A stretch of 64,000 nucleotides of DNA from the NCBI GenBank assembly GCA_037903355.1, contig JBAJFE010000039.1:806001-870000 (forward strand), written 5' to 3'. The stretch's first letter is position 1. Each line of letters begins with the position of its first letter. The position numbers were made by a program, and so were the translations under genes. Below, one piece after another: positions 37,007 through 50,600 of this stretch. The notes beneath the pieces were generated by a model that was not told where the DNA came from, did not search any database, and saw only the letters and a program-made list of their open reading frames with translations. Origin of the DNA: Trichuris trichiura. Lineage: Eukaryota > Nematoda > Enoplea > Trichinellida > Trichuridae.

Positions 37007-39049
37007 TTAACCAACCTTCTCCTTCGACTGGTAATTGGTTGCATGAGATGTGGTAGCAAACTCGGGTCGGCTGACAGGCCGTTCCCTCCTCTGCGGAGGC
37101 GTCGCTGCTGCAGCAGCGGCGGCGGCCGCCGCCGCGCGCTGTTCCTCCTCTTGTAGTTTAGCAGCTAAGAGCTGATCCGCCGTTTGGTCATTGGCAGGTC
37201 CCGACTCTTCCAACGACAATGCGAGAAGGAAACTTGAAAAAACAGCGACGTACCGTAAGTCGGTTGGCCGAAGTGGAAAGTGGTCGAACGACCTACTCGT
37301 TCTCAACTTGTTTCATCGTCTGCTGCGGAGAGGCTTCGTTTTGAACGGACGACTCCGTCTTGGCGGGAACAAGAAAGAAATCCGAATCGACAAAATGGCT
37401 ATTTCCGTCGATGCTGTCCAGCGTTTCCCAAACGTAGTTGGGCTCCTTCAGAAAGCCCTGGTCGGTCACCAACAAGTACAACGAACCCTGAAGAAGTGAA
37501 ATATTATTCTAAGCCGCCTACGTTTCATCGCAGACGCATGAAGACGGTGCACCAATTTCGATTTAAACTTGCTTTACGCCTAAGACTGCCTATTGTTATC
37601 AGTCATTACTAAAAAAAGACTATTAACGTGCAGGTGTCATCGTCAGGTAGAATTTTTCAGTTCTCAGTCGTGCGCTTTTATAAGCAGTATGTATTTGAGG
37701 ATAAAGAATTGCCAAACTCGTAAAGGTTGGAGTTCAACTTTTCTTTCGGTCAAACTAAACAGCGAGACGACTGGCATCATTCCAAAACGAAGTGGATTTC
37801 GCCTTCAAGCAAAGCTCAAGTAAGTCAGATTATTGGTTCAGACTTCTCTTCAACAAATCTTCAATTTTATCTTACTGCAATTGTCAAGTAAGGAGTAAAC
37901 ATTGCATAACGTGGAAGACAAATGAGCGTAGTACACTTGATTAATAAGAAAAATGGTTGTGATGCTTACGTTTCGCTTTGTGATGACGGAAAAGTGATTG
38001 TTACGAAAAAGGACGGCCAAATGTCCTTCCTGTAGGGCATTCCTCAACGAAGCCAAACCATAACGCGTTAACTGGCTAACGGAGGAGTCAAAAAAGGCCA
38101 AAGCGTACAGACCTGAACGGAAAGAGTAAAATAATGAAATGAAAGATGGAGGATACGAACCTTGAGTGCTCTTTGAAGCATCCTCGTGGATGATCTTTTC
38201 GACAAGTTGATTGTAGCTCAAATTGCCTACCGCCTGGTGCATTTCCGTATTGGTCGGGTCGGATATCCATCCGTGGCACAACGTGATGTTGAGCAAATCA
38301 AATATTATACATTCGGGAGTGTATTCAAACTCGAAAGCTCTGCACGCAGGATCGCAACTTAGATGTCAAGCGGGAAAAAAAGGTATGACAAAGTTACCCT
38401 TTAAACTTAACGTTAACGTCCAAACCGGTGGATAACTTTGGCAGCACCGACATAGCGTCGTAGACATTTTGCTCGTAGTCCAATCGATGTCTCTGCTTCT
38501 AAATCGTTTTCAAACGTGCGAATACGGATAAATGCAAATTTTTGCATACCGCCATTCCTTGCTGGAAAACTAGATCACCGACCATGTTGATCAGCTGCGT
38601 AGCAGCAACGACTTCCGTATCCTCAGGTAAGGTAAGATCGCCACGTAACAAAAGAAGATTACATATCGCCAAAAGAGGGCATGGTCCGTTCTCATTCTGC
38701 GTTGCTATGGGTACAGGACGATTATACCATTTCACCCACTTGACCTGATGGATCTGCGGGAAAGATGTTGAGAAATAAATCGACGTAGAAAGCAAAAAAA
38801 TGACAATACCAAATTGTCTACATAAGGCTCGTCTGCTTCGTGAGCTGTCTGCTTGTCTGGGGGATCAACAAACGATGACGAAGCAGAGGGTTCATTATTC
38901 TCAACAGATGGAGGAGTAGTCGAACAAGCAACAGGCTGCTCAAAATGTTTTGCAGAACTTGATGGGACGGAAGGTTCATTCGGTAACAGCATATTTTCGT
39001 TTCGATTACAATTCGTCTCGCTCTTGTCCGAATCGTCAACGTCAGGCAT
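37007..39049 (-). CDS. MINDY-1/2 family (FAM63) Lys48-specific deubiquitinase
   Basis: Seven exons: 39049-38810, 38753-38550, 38498-38398, 38339-38161, 38112-37970, 37487-37297, 37232-37007, giving 427 residues with consistent phases. A Ser/Glu-rich N-terminal region (1-80) precedes the catalytic domain. The active-site block TQNENGPCPLL places the nucleophile at Cys105, and FRNNHFSV gives the catalytic histidine at 281; LYLLVTDQGF and a GNSHFVDSDF block are also family hallmarks. The C-terminus carries two ubiquitin-interacting helices (DFLLALSLEES and ADQLLAAKLQEEEQ), then an 11-alanine run and a basic tail. MINDY enzymes trim long Lys48-linked ubiquitin chains in the cytosol. All catalytic residues that I can see are present, so it should be active. 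Start chosen at the first ATG of the open exon. Intron 5 is 482 nt; the others are 48-64 nt. Confidence 0.93.
37095..37145. repeat. GCN/GCC-rich run encoding poly-alanine in MINDY
   Basis: A GC-rich triplet run inside the last MINDY exon encodes about eleven consecutive alanines after LQEEEQR. Mixed GCA, GCT, GCC and GCG codons suggest an old rather than recently expanded repeat. Confidence 0.8.
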
Positions 39050-41669
39050 GATAATCGACTTACCAATACCGTCTGTCAGGTAACAATATAGTCGAATTGA
39101 AAACCGGGTTTAAGGCTGAGCAGTCCGAAAAATGATCCTTTCGCTGACCCGAGGCCGACCATCTAAACGGGAAGGCTAATAGCGATCGGCGCAACTGGAT
39201 AGCCCACTAGAATGCTCGGCGTCTCAACAATTTCCGCCGCTTCTCCGAAGGAATGCGGCGCCACTATATTTAAGTCAAGCACAGGCGCGGTCACGCTTGA
39301 CTAAGACTCCACGACGAATATCCACGCTGCACTTTTTCAAAACGCCGGTCCGTAAACATAACTACAGTAATAATAAATCTTATTTTATGTATTCGCAGGT
39401 TGCAATTTGCAATGAAGTTCTACTGCTCTTTTTCGATGTTTAATGAGCGGAAGAACACGCTGCTTGTGAAGAGCAACTAGTAGGCGGACGAACAACAGCA
39501 ATACTATGCTGAGTCAACGGTAAAACCGGTTACTGAACCGGAAGTTAAGTTTACGCCATTAGTCAAGTTCTATATCGTGCACTTAGCGAACTCACTGCGT
39601 TTGCGTCATTGAATAATCAGATAGCAAGGATGACGAAGCGATGAGTAATGCAAGTAAGTGTATGTGATGCTGATCTGTTGACGCATTGATATAGCCGACG
39701 TGACAAAAAAGAACTCTGCTTAATTCGACGACAGTCGTTTGGCAAACCCTAATTGGCGATATGCGTCGAGTCGATTCCTTTGTTTAAAAAGTTTAAAGTT
39801 GATGGGGGTTTCTGTCTGCCACAAAAGGATTTTCGCCAGCAATCCGAGAGGGAGAGAATAGCGCGCTGACTTTCTGTTTCTTCTAGCCTGTACTGGAAGT
39901 ATAAAAGTAACGTCAAAGCTAAACTAGCTGAGCGTAGGCGCAAACAAAGATAAAATCATTTCATACGTCAATTGAAACCTACTGAACTACTGCCGCCAGC
40001 CTTAAAATGACTTAAGCCGCAGGAACGACAAAAATTTCGCGCTATTCATCGGACCCTTTAAAAAAGTTTTGTTTTCGTATTACGATGATGATTTGTCAAG
40101 CATGCATTCTTCCGTCGACGTTTGCGGAATCGCAACAGACAAAAGCCGCTAGCCGGCAAATAAAGCCTATAGCAGCCTTCACTTGAAGGAAGTTGTTCAG
40201 CTACTGCTAGACATCGCTTTTGCTCGAATTAACTATTTTATCGTTTGAAGGCAATTACATTTTAAAAAAATGGGCCGTCATAGTCTGATTTTAGGGCGTA
40301 TTAAATGCATTACCGGAACGCGCAATCGATTACCGTGCAAATGATGTGCAGGTAGCTTTGTTTGAAAATGGTGCGCAACCGCTTCTTAGCAACCGTAAGC
40401 TGCTGCAAAAGACAAACTGTATGTTTTCATTTTTTTCCAGCCACTACAATTAGAAAACGGATGAGAAAGCAGCTTTTAGGAACGTACTTTCCCTGTAATC
40501 GAAAGCCTGCGATGAGCAGAAGCCTTAGAACTGCATTACCTTAATGGTAAAATCAAGCGAGTTCAATAGGAAAAAACAGGCATTTTGTAAGAATTTTGCA
40601 ACTTCCTTCGAATCGTAACTCATTTTATGTTGCACGCATCGTACATGAATTACGCTGGCTTAATTCATACTGAGACGGCTACTACGCTAAATGGCGCCCT
40701 TGCGCAACGTGTAACATGGCATGAGTAAGACGTAAAATTTTCAGCTGCAGCCAAAGAGACGAATGCAGCTGACGAATGTTGCTGTAAAAAGACACTGAGA
40801 ACATGCGCGGAATCGCTTATTAAAATCCTTAGTTAATCTTACCGAAATCATTTTGCATATTTCGAAACCTATATGTTAATGCATTGCAATGGTAAAAGCG
40901 ATGGGCTAGCCTGTTATACAGTTGACATGTCAGGTTGCGCAACTGCACTTGATTTCTTTTATAAAACAAACGTTACCGTAATGCATTAATGTCGAATGAC
41001 GAAAAACAGACAGAATAAAAGCAAGAGTATCAGCGCCAGTTGTTAACAAAAGCACTTCCTATAAAGTTAGTAAAAAATATGTTAAGTTTATTCAAAAATA
41101 TGTTTGTTCAAACAAGATAACGAGTCTCAGCAAATGCCCAAAAAGCAAAACGGCATGAAACTGCGGCGGCAGAATTAGCCTTCTTTTTGTTCTTTCGCTT
41201 AAAAAGGTACTGCTGCGCAAAGAGATTAAACTTTAAAGTTTCACTGCTATGATATCAGCAAGTGTTAACTTGAGAAATGTCATCTTGTCTAGCCGTAAAC
41301 GCAAGTCAAAAATAAAGCTGCACAAAATTCTGCACCGCCAAAAATTTCTAGCTCCTACGGTCGCCAACATAAGCGAATTTTTAATTACCGCGCAGCCCTA
41401 ACGACCAGGTTAGCAGCGGCACACATTTTCAAGAAGCCAGAAGCAAAGTTGTTTCTGTAAGAATCAGCCAACGTACGGGCAACTGGTCTGCAATGTTCCG
41501 AACTGCGAAAGGATGAAAGTGTTAAAACGAATCCCATCTTTCGAATTTGTACTTGAAAACTGCCATGTGGTGCTTCGACTCCCCGTTGCATTGATCGAGG
41601 AAAAAACTGGCCGGTGCTGTTCGTGGATGACTGCTAGCGTTCAAAGGCTTTTGCCAGCGGATCATTGAC
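39050..41669. other. divergent intergenic region
   Basis: This lies between the starts of the MINDY gene (minus) and the TOCA gene (plus) and should contain both promoters. A GTAAGT-like donor just upstream of the MINDY ATG hints at a 5' UTR intron. I see no coding exon, RNA gene or repeat that I can support. Confidence 0.5.
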
Positions 41670-44600
41670 ATGAGTTGGGGCAAGGATCTGTGGGTAAGCG
41701 AAACGCAAAAACGATCAGGCGTGCATGTCTGCCCCCATAGCAGAATTTCCGAGTTGCGTATTTTCCTTTCCGGTTTTCTTTACGCTCAATGGCACGAGTG
41801 GCTTAGGCGTTGGTGGCGTTAAATTTTTGCTTTGGTAGCGCGCAACAGCCGTACAACGGTAGCACTTTCTCCCCGTTTCAATTGTTCCACCGAGTTCTCC
41901 TTATCGGTGGCGTGCAAGTTTGTTGCGTCAAAAATAGTGGTGCTTCCTTCTTTTGCTGCCAAAATAATCATTTGAGCTTCATTGGCAAATTCCATTGGTT
42001 CAGTTTTCCGCGACCACGCATCTGGCCGCCTCGACTGCCGCTGGGTAGATGTTAGCCTCGATGGGGAAAAAATGGGAATTTTTCCGCAACAACTGTTCTG
42101 TAAATTTTTTAAACACCGCGTGTTTCAAACATTTGGACTAGTTAGCGACCAAACGTGATCCTTTTAAAGCGGGAAGAATTTTTCAAAAGGTGACAATGCT
42201 TAATGCCATTCCGCCAGATGGTATCTACACCTTTAAATCCCTGATGCAATTGACAGTTTGGTAGAGGCGGCCCGCGAGTGTTTGGTTTGCATGACTAAAG
42301 GCGCTAATGTCCTAAATCTTTGAACCTTTTTGGTAATGCGCGAACTGATTGCTATCGCTTAGACCATGGCGTGTAGCATGTTGTTTTCTTATTTGGCATG
42401 CAAAAGTCAGGGTAAACTGCAGCTATCAACTGCCCACCGAGCGTCATGCGTTCCAATGACAGTTCTTTTTTTTCAGGATCAAACAGACGTCGTTTCCGTG
42501 CACACTCTTAAAGGTATCGAGTTCTTGGAAAAATGTTCCGCCTATGTCAAAGACCGTTGCGTTGTTGAGCAGCAATACGCTTCTAGCCTCCGGTAAGTTG
42601 CTCATCGTTCCCTTTACTCTTCGCTTAATTGTCTATTGGAATTCAAACTGCTCGAGGCAAAAGGTTAACCAGTATATGCACACATAATGTACAAGCTGCG
42701 TAATGTTAAAAGCGCTCAAGTTAGCGGCAGGCTACATTAATGCTTATAGCAGTCAAAGATACTACAATAAATGCAGCTTCCGCAATTGCAGTGAAACATC
42801 CTTAAGCCCTTGTGCTATAGGTTTTTTCATGCCGTCCATCTTTGGCTTTTAAGCTTTGAATGTTGGACGTTAAATCCAATAAATCGATTTTTGTTTAGCG
42901 CCTTACTATTAGTGAATCAGCGGTATTAATGCCGTACGAAATGTCCTTCCTGTAGTAATCGATATGAGCCAATTCAAGGAACCCTTCGTATCGCTGATGG
43001 ATGTTCAATCAATCCACAAAATCTTTAAGCAACTTGGGCTGACATTGGCTTACGATAATCGCATTATTGCTTATTATCACTATTCAACCTGTTTGAGAGC
43101 AGTCATTCATGTAAACCGAAAAATCTTATTCTTTAAACCATGCTTCATATCCATTTAGTATGATAGTCTCCTCGCGATCTTTAGCCAAATTACTGTTTTG
43201 AACGAAAAGGACACCGACGAGCACATTTAAGTATTTATGCAAATTGGAGATGGTCGAAAAACCATTTTTTAGACAATCTCCATCATTACGAAGACCCGTT
43301 AAGGAAACACATACATTCAGTTATGCAAATTCTTACATCTTTATTATCGATCATTTTTCTTTGTGACTTTATGCATGATGGATAAGGTCGGCGTTATCTC
43401 GTAGCGCGTTCTAAATTAAGCACTGAACTATTATCAGATTTTGAAGAAATGGGTTTTCCGAATGGACCATACTGTACTTACAGTAAAGCCCATTATAGGA
43501 TGTGATTTAGGGTATTATAGGCTTGAATGAGGCTTCCTTAAAAGGGAATTGCCAATGAAATGCTCCAGGTGACCCCCAGACGTTATCCTGAGAGCTACGA
43601 GGCGCACGCATCGCTGTTCATTTAGGTTACAGAAGCTCGTAACACTTTTGAGCATTGGCAGTGTCGGTCCGAATGTTGGACTTGTGTTTACATTTGGTTC
43701 GTACAGTTGCTGTGTAGGCCTTGTTGAAGTCCGCTCGCGTTGGTCCTTGTACAAATAATGTAAGGTCACCTGGCATGGATGACAGCGATGTCGTGTTTAG
43801 TTTTCTGAGGACGTGGATGCTGTATTGACTCCGCCTGGCGACTCTCTACAGGCCGTACGCTAAGCTGGCGTCCTTATGCGAGCTAACATGGAAGCTAAGC
43901 CCAAAACAACCTAACTCTCCTGAGCTTTTCTTTTCTTCTTTTTCAGGGGGAAGGACAATAGAATTACTTGACTTTGTTAGGTCAGGCTATTTCAAAGTTT
44001 AATGCGTACTTTGTCCTCTGTTGACAGCAATTACTTGAGTCATTGTTGCTCCTGTTCTACTGACGAATTAGGAACGTCGTTATTGTTATCGAAAAGATCT
44101 ACTATTCGACCTTGGCAAGAAAAAGAGACTCAATAGAAAAAAATATAAGGTTAGTATAGATTAAGATGACGCACACTTGAAAATGCGGCCTGCAGAGATA
44201 GGCTTTGGTCGCTCAAGTGTTCATATCGAGTGATACGACGTAAGCTTGTCAAGAAACGAGTTAGCTTTTGCTAAACTGAGCTTCGTTAAATGATTTATGC
44301 TTCCATTGCATTGTCGCGTCGTCATTGCCCACCTGGCAACCTGTCAAAGCATTAACCGTACGTTTTGCCGATGCGATCAGTCTTCTCAAGATGTAGGGTC
44401 GTTTTCGTATAATTAGATACCTTTTCAACGGCCAATTTGCTTTCGAAGGGGCACTGGCGCGTTTTGATTTCAAATTCAATTTTTACGATTCCCCATATGC
44501 CGCTGTCGAACAGCGCGCATTCTTTTTTTGCTTAGCTATTGGCTGACATGTTCGAACAAGTCGTTGCTCGCACGGGGGTGCTACCGACAAAGCACGGTAT

Positions 44601-47600
44601 AATATTTGCGCGCGCGCAAAAAGCATCCTTTTGACTGCGTCGACTCTCATTTCTCTTCATAACGTTCTCTTTGCTTGCGATTATTTAAATTTTTTTTGGC
44701 CTAACTTGCTCATCACCTCCGTCTCGTTAGAGTTGTGCCGGGAAGCGCCAATCCGGCTGGATGTAGGTTTCAAAAAATTTATAGCTTCTTCCAACCAGTT
44801 TTATTTGATCATTTAAGTTTATTTGCATTTATTTGTAGTTAAGGCGACGCGAGATCCACGCATCGAACGGCATCTTTTCGGTATTTTTTTAGTTGATCGG
44901 TTTTCTTTTACGTAACTCACGCTCTTTCGGGATGGGGGAACCCAGTTTAAGCTGTCAGCATGTAGGCTGTCTGTATCAAAAACGAAGCGTTTTCCAGGAA
45001 TTCGTTACCCTTAAGGATGCGTCAATAAATAAAATGAATGAGGCAGAGTTGGTTTTTTTAAAACGAATTAAGTCCCCGCTTGCGTTAGTCATAGGTCGAA
45101 CGAACTAGCAAAGTTGCGTAGTTGCCTGATAAGCTCATTTACATTTTTATGTAAAGCTTTTGTTAAGTTGTTACCACTGTGTGAATCCTGTGGTGAGCAG
45201 CCTTAGTCATTTGTAATTCAATTCGCGTAGCTGAAAAAGGAATTTCTTTGTCGATAGCTCTCAGCAGAAAAAACCAAAAAATCCTTTATTTACCATCTCC
45301 ACACTTCCGTGGGTCCATTGAGGTCGACAATTATTTACTTTGTTATTTGATCACTTGTGGTAATCTTTCATTTTGACTCATTAAAGACAGAGGTTTGCAT
45401 GAGTAAGTTATCTGCTGCTCGCGCATACTTGCGAGCAATCCTGAGAAGTCTTGAGCAGTTGGTTTCTCACATTTTCCTATTTAAATCTTAAAAACTTTCA
45501 ATCTCCTGTTGCTGCGTAACGTGATAGTTGAAGAAAGTAACTCAGTTTAACTTTTTGACTTTGACTTTCCGCGGCTATTTTTTAAGGGTAATTTATTTTG
45601 CTTTGCGTTACTTTATAGCAAAAATATGTCACGCAATCTGTCAAGATGAATGATCCTTCCGTGTATACCTAGTCAGCCTTTCTAGACTATTTCGTTGCTA
45701 ATTTTATTCCATCCTTTTCGCGCCAATATGATTACATCATTCCAGTAGGCGTCACTCGTTTTGTATCACACTTGTGTTTGTTTTTCATACGTATATGCAT
45801 GTATATCGCTGAATCATTTTGATGTAGGCTCTTCGTTGGCATCCATTGAATTAAGATGCGCATTTTTTGGGAACTGATTCATAGTGCTTCTCTTTTTCTT
45901 TAGCAGTTCAACTGTGTAGAAAGGTGTTATCATTACCTAACTTCGGCAAGATCAGTTTGTGGGATAACTCCAAAAGGGGCGTGACTTTTTTACTGCTCTT
46001 TGCTTTGCTTTTTTGCATCGCAGAAATTGTAGTTGCCTAAGGTCATTTGCTTCAATTTCGAGTGTTTGTAAGCATTTTTTAACTTCTTAATCCGTAATGA
46101 TTCGCATACGCGGAAGAAGGGTTAGTGAAATGTTTGCAAATTTCTTACACAAGTGCTGATTTGGTTTCTAATTTGTATTTTCCTCAAGGCTAGTTTTAGG
46201 ATGCTTAAATTTTACGTTACGCGCTCTACGGTAGGCAGAATACTAAACGATATTGTGCAGAGATTGTAGATCGATGGAAATGCGCTTAAGTGGGTTTTAC
46301 TCGTTTGAACGGCAGAAAAACTCGATAGATCCGACAGCATCATTTGTCAATAGGCTAAAGAAAGCGTAATATAGACAGAGGTAAAATGTTAACGACGCAT
46401 CTGTTTCTAACGTTATTTCCATCGACTTTTTACTTTCTATGCCGTCGAAAATCGATTATCGCTTCTACGCTTATCTTATGGCTCTATCCATCTAAGTTGA
46501 AATGATAATCACACAACAACGTTATCGACTTAACAAAGTCAACAGGTACATAGTTATTGAATAGGTTCATTCAAAAGTGAAACCATTGATTTATGTTCTT
46601 TTTTCGCTCGAAACTTGCCGTGTGGAAAGGACAGCGTAGAGTGTAACTTATTTATCCTTAAATAGGTGCCAAGTCACTTCCGTGCGGTGGGCAATGAAAA
46701 GAAAAAATTGCAACGATTAACATGAGAAGGAAGGATACGGCTTCGCAATCAATTTTACTTTGTTTGCAGGCACTTTCTTAGTAGAAGAATCGCAAACGCG
46801 CGTTGTTTGTTTACTTTTCTACGGACGTTGACGTCATGATGGCATTTTGTCCTCCTAAAAGCAGCTTTAGCTTATTTACCCTATTTATTTCCACTACTGT
46901 GTTTTTACTTTTCTAAAGGAATTCACCAGATGGTCGTTGCAAGCAGCTGAACCTTGAGAATGTATACGCTTCAGTAGAGAAGTGCCCCTATTGACAAAAT
47001 TCCGTGTATTTGCACTGCTAGTGGCTATGCAAATTTTAATTTTTTCATTCTAAGTTTTCGTTGACAGGCGGTTTGCTACTTGCTCCGTTAGAATTCGGCT
47101 ACCGGTCTCTTTCGCGCGCAGCGTGAACTCCTTTTGTTTTCATTGGCCAGCTGCGCTTGTTTAGCGCATTACGTTGACACCATTACTTTCTTATTTTCCA
47201 TTCCGAACTCGAGTTTATTTATTTCAACTATATTCATTGCCAGGCGAAGCGTATCAACAAAAGCGACAGGTTTTCCACGTGGCAAAGCTGCTTTTTCATT
47301 TGGCGACGATGCATAAGCGCATTCTTTCAAGTACTCAGCGTTTCAAACTCTGTTGTACGCGTAGTGTCGCTGGTGAAAGAATGTACTACTTTCTAGTTGA
47401 ATAAGCAACTACAGTAAGGCCTCCGTATCTGCATGTAACAGCGAGCGTTCATAAAGAACGCGTACATGGCGTGATTTTGAGATGAATACACGAGACTGAG
47501 AGTGAGCACAGAGTATACGACTGGCACTAGGATAAAGTTGATTGGTTGGACAGGTCACGCTCTGATGCTTCCAATTAACGGTGTTTCTCACACGCTATCT

Positions 47601-50600
47601 CAGAAGTTTCTTTGAATGTGGCTCATTATACCGCGCGGCTATTTCCATAATAGTATTACGGAAATTCGACCCGTGAAATTTATTTAGCGAAGCTTTTGGG
47701 AAGCGTCTCTTCTCCGAATTTCACAGGTCCAACTTGCGTAATGCCAGTATGTATTTTCGCAAATTCATTAGAAAGAGCTTCATTTTCAATGCAAAGCGCG
47801 GCTATTTTTCGATTATTTAATATGCATTGGCCGATCAGCGAATCATCAATGAGGAAAAATACGACGCGAGTAGCTTGTTGTAGTTTAGCAATACGAAATT
47901 GTGCTAAGCTCAGCATGTCAAACTGGCGGCTTGAAGGCCGTATGCAGTCCTTTGCTGCCCGCAAAAAAGATGCTTTACAAAATGACTGAACAGTCGTAAA
48001 TAATTGTTCATTTCGAACGGTTGTAATGTTTGCGCATACAGATCTATATTGCCGTTTAAAATTCCGTTCTTTTCTTACGTAATTTTGTTAATTTGCATTC
48101 ATGAACATGGACAAACCATATGTATGCACGTTGTGTATCCATATTTAAGAAATGAAAATAATCTGCAGTAATTTTTATTAAAAGGGCATGACTAAGTCGC
48201 CTGCAAGGGCGTCATCACAACATAAATGTGACCTCGCAGCTCTTAGGGTCCCTCAGTTTGACATGCCTTCTCTAAGCTGTCCGCTACGCTTGCGTGACTG
48301 AAGAGGAGTGCAGTTGTTGTCACAAAAACGCAAACAAAACCCACAATAACTAAATATATAAGCTGATTAGTTTAGCGACTAATTCGATTCGCACATGCAG
48401 AAACGGCAAGAGCCGCTTAAGCTTCTTAGGCAAGTAGAAAATTGCGTAACATTAAAATGCGTGGGTGCGGATACGGAGGTTTTACTGTGCATGAATAGCG
48501 TGTCCGTTCGTGATATGCCAGAATCGGATAGGTGCAGCTTTCGGTTTTCAAGACTGACTTTCCCAGTAGCGCGTGACTTGAAGCTAGAAAATGCGATCAG
48601 TTCGCTTAGACAAGTCGAGCTGAATTTTCACGAAAAAGCTGACTGTTGAAAGTTGACTTTCTAAGTTTTTCAGCTGTTGCAATTCGAGCGTGATCGGCAT
48701 CAATGCCAACTTAGTTTCCCAAGTAGCAAATTTTCACGAGCTTTTGTCCGCTGATTTGCTTTGGTGTTGACAGCGGTTTAATGTCGCTTTGTGGATGTAG
48801 AATACTTGTTGAACTAGTTTTCGACGCTTTGGTGGTTGGCACGGTCGCTTGTGTTATTTCCTTTCGTTAAGCTTGAGCAATGTTCAACAAGACGCAGAAT
48901 AAAGAAACCGGTTTATTTATTTAGCAGCGCGTCTTTCTTCAGCCGAACAGCAATTGCTACAATTATTGGGTGGACATTTCCCTAAGGCAAATGTTGGAAT
49001 GACTCAGTTTTTATTAGTGAGACAAAACTTCCGTTTCTTGATTTTAGTCATCGCAGCTTGACTGTCGGAAAGGGAGAGAGAGGACTTTGTTTACGTAGTT
49101 TTAATGTTTTAAAATAAACACGAGCATTTTTTTTCTAAACAACGGCAGTAATGACAAAACAAGCAAATGGTAACATATTGCGTACTTTCCGCTGCACTAA
49201 CTGCCGTTCTTTCGTACTAGTACTCACCAGTTTTTCAAAATAATTTTTCTTAGGGCTTTTAGAGCTGAATACTTTTGTTTTCCTAAGAGAACAGCATTTA
49301 TGCTTGCCTTTAAATGGTTCTCCGCGCGTTTTGTACGAAAATTCATGTTCATGGTTAAGTACGCATGCAGCGGCTGTAATTTCGCTTTAAAATACACATC
49401 TGAAGTACGACTTGAAGTTTTTTTGATAATTTCCTCTTGTGGTTTCCCTGGTGACTTGAAACTGTAATGGTCTGTTTGCCAATAGGCCACTTAATTATTG
49501 CGTTTGATGCAGTATCCTCTGCTTACGTGGCGGTTACGTTTTTTGTAGGCTGCACAAAATAGTACAAGAAAATGTGCATCTTATCTTACCGTTCTGCCAT
49601 CGACCTTTTATATGATGCTCATGTTCGATGACATTTCAGCGCGATTCCACAGTACCTGTGTAAGTTTCAGCTTAGCTTCCTAAGCGTCGAGAGGTCGTCG
49701 AGCATAAATATCGCGAAATGGTTAAGTGAAATTTGAATAAAATTGATTACGTGAGCTTCACACGACTATGCACTCGGTATGTTGGTCCCCTGTAGAGACC
49801 GAGTCCCGCTCTGGCACTCAGAGGATGATCGCTACGATCGGTAGTTATTTCCTGTAGAATAAATTCGTGAGTGCAGCTCATGCTGGAAACTTCTAATTGC
49901 GTAAGGGCCTGCCGGGAAATTAGGGAATAACTTTTCTTTTCCGCGAAAGCCAAAACGAAGGCTTGAATCGTAAGAATAAAGTAAAAAATAGTTTTCGAAA
50001 ACCGTATGCCCTGTTTTGCCGTCGTAGCTCCAAACACGAAAACTACGGTAATGAAGTCCTGTTGGTCTCAGTAACCGTAGAAAGCTTAAGCTAAAAAATA
50101 AAAATCAGTAATTGCTTTAGTTTAGCCTGCTTGCGGTTATTTGGGCAAACTGAACTTGAAGATGTGGTTTCTTTGTACGGGACCGTATGTTTTCATAATA
50201 AAAAACTTTATTACGGACAGATTGCCGTTTTTATGTGTGATAAACTCCGGAGCTTTCGGGTCAATCGAGACATGACATTTATAATTTAAGACCGCTGAAG
50301 ACGGGTCTCGATTGACCCGAAAGCTCCGAAGTTTATCACACATAAAAACGGCAATCTGTCCGTAATAAAGTTTTTTTATTATGAAAACTGAACTTGATTT
50401 TAATTCTACCTACAGTACTCTGAAAGCGCCAACGGATAAGTTCTATCGTTTTTATAAGCAGTGTCAGCCCTTTGTGTTGTACTTTGCATACGTTTCATAA
50501 TTCTCAAAGAAAGATCAGTAAATTTAGCACCTTAGCATTGCTATCCGCTTTAAAGTTTTCGTTCATCCACTACCTTTAGTCTCTGCATTAGCTGTTCCGT

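Noticed and set aside
38019..42960. A 17-mer (AAATGTCCTTCCTGTAG) shared by the MINDY exon near 38019 and TOCA intron near 42943
   Set aside because: A single shared 17-mer in 64 kb is within chance expectation and the flanks do not match.
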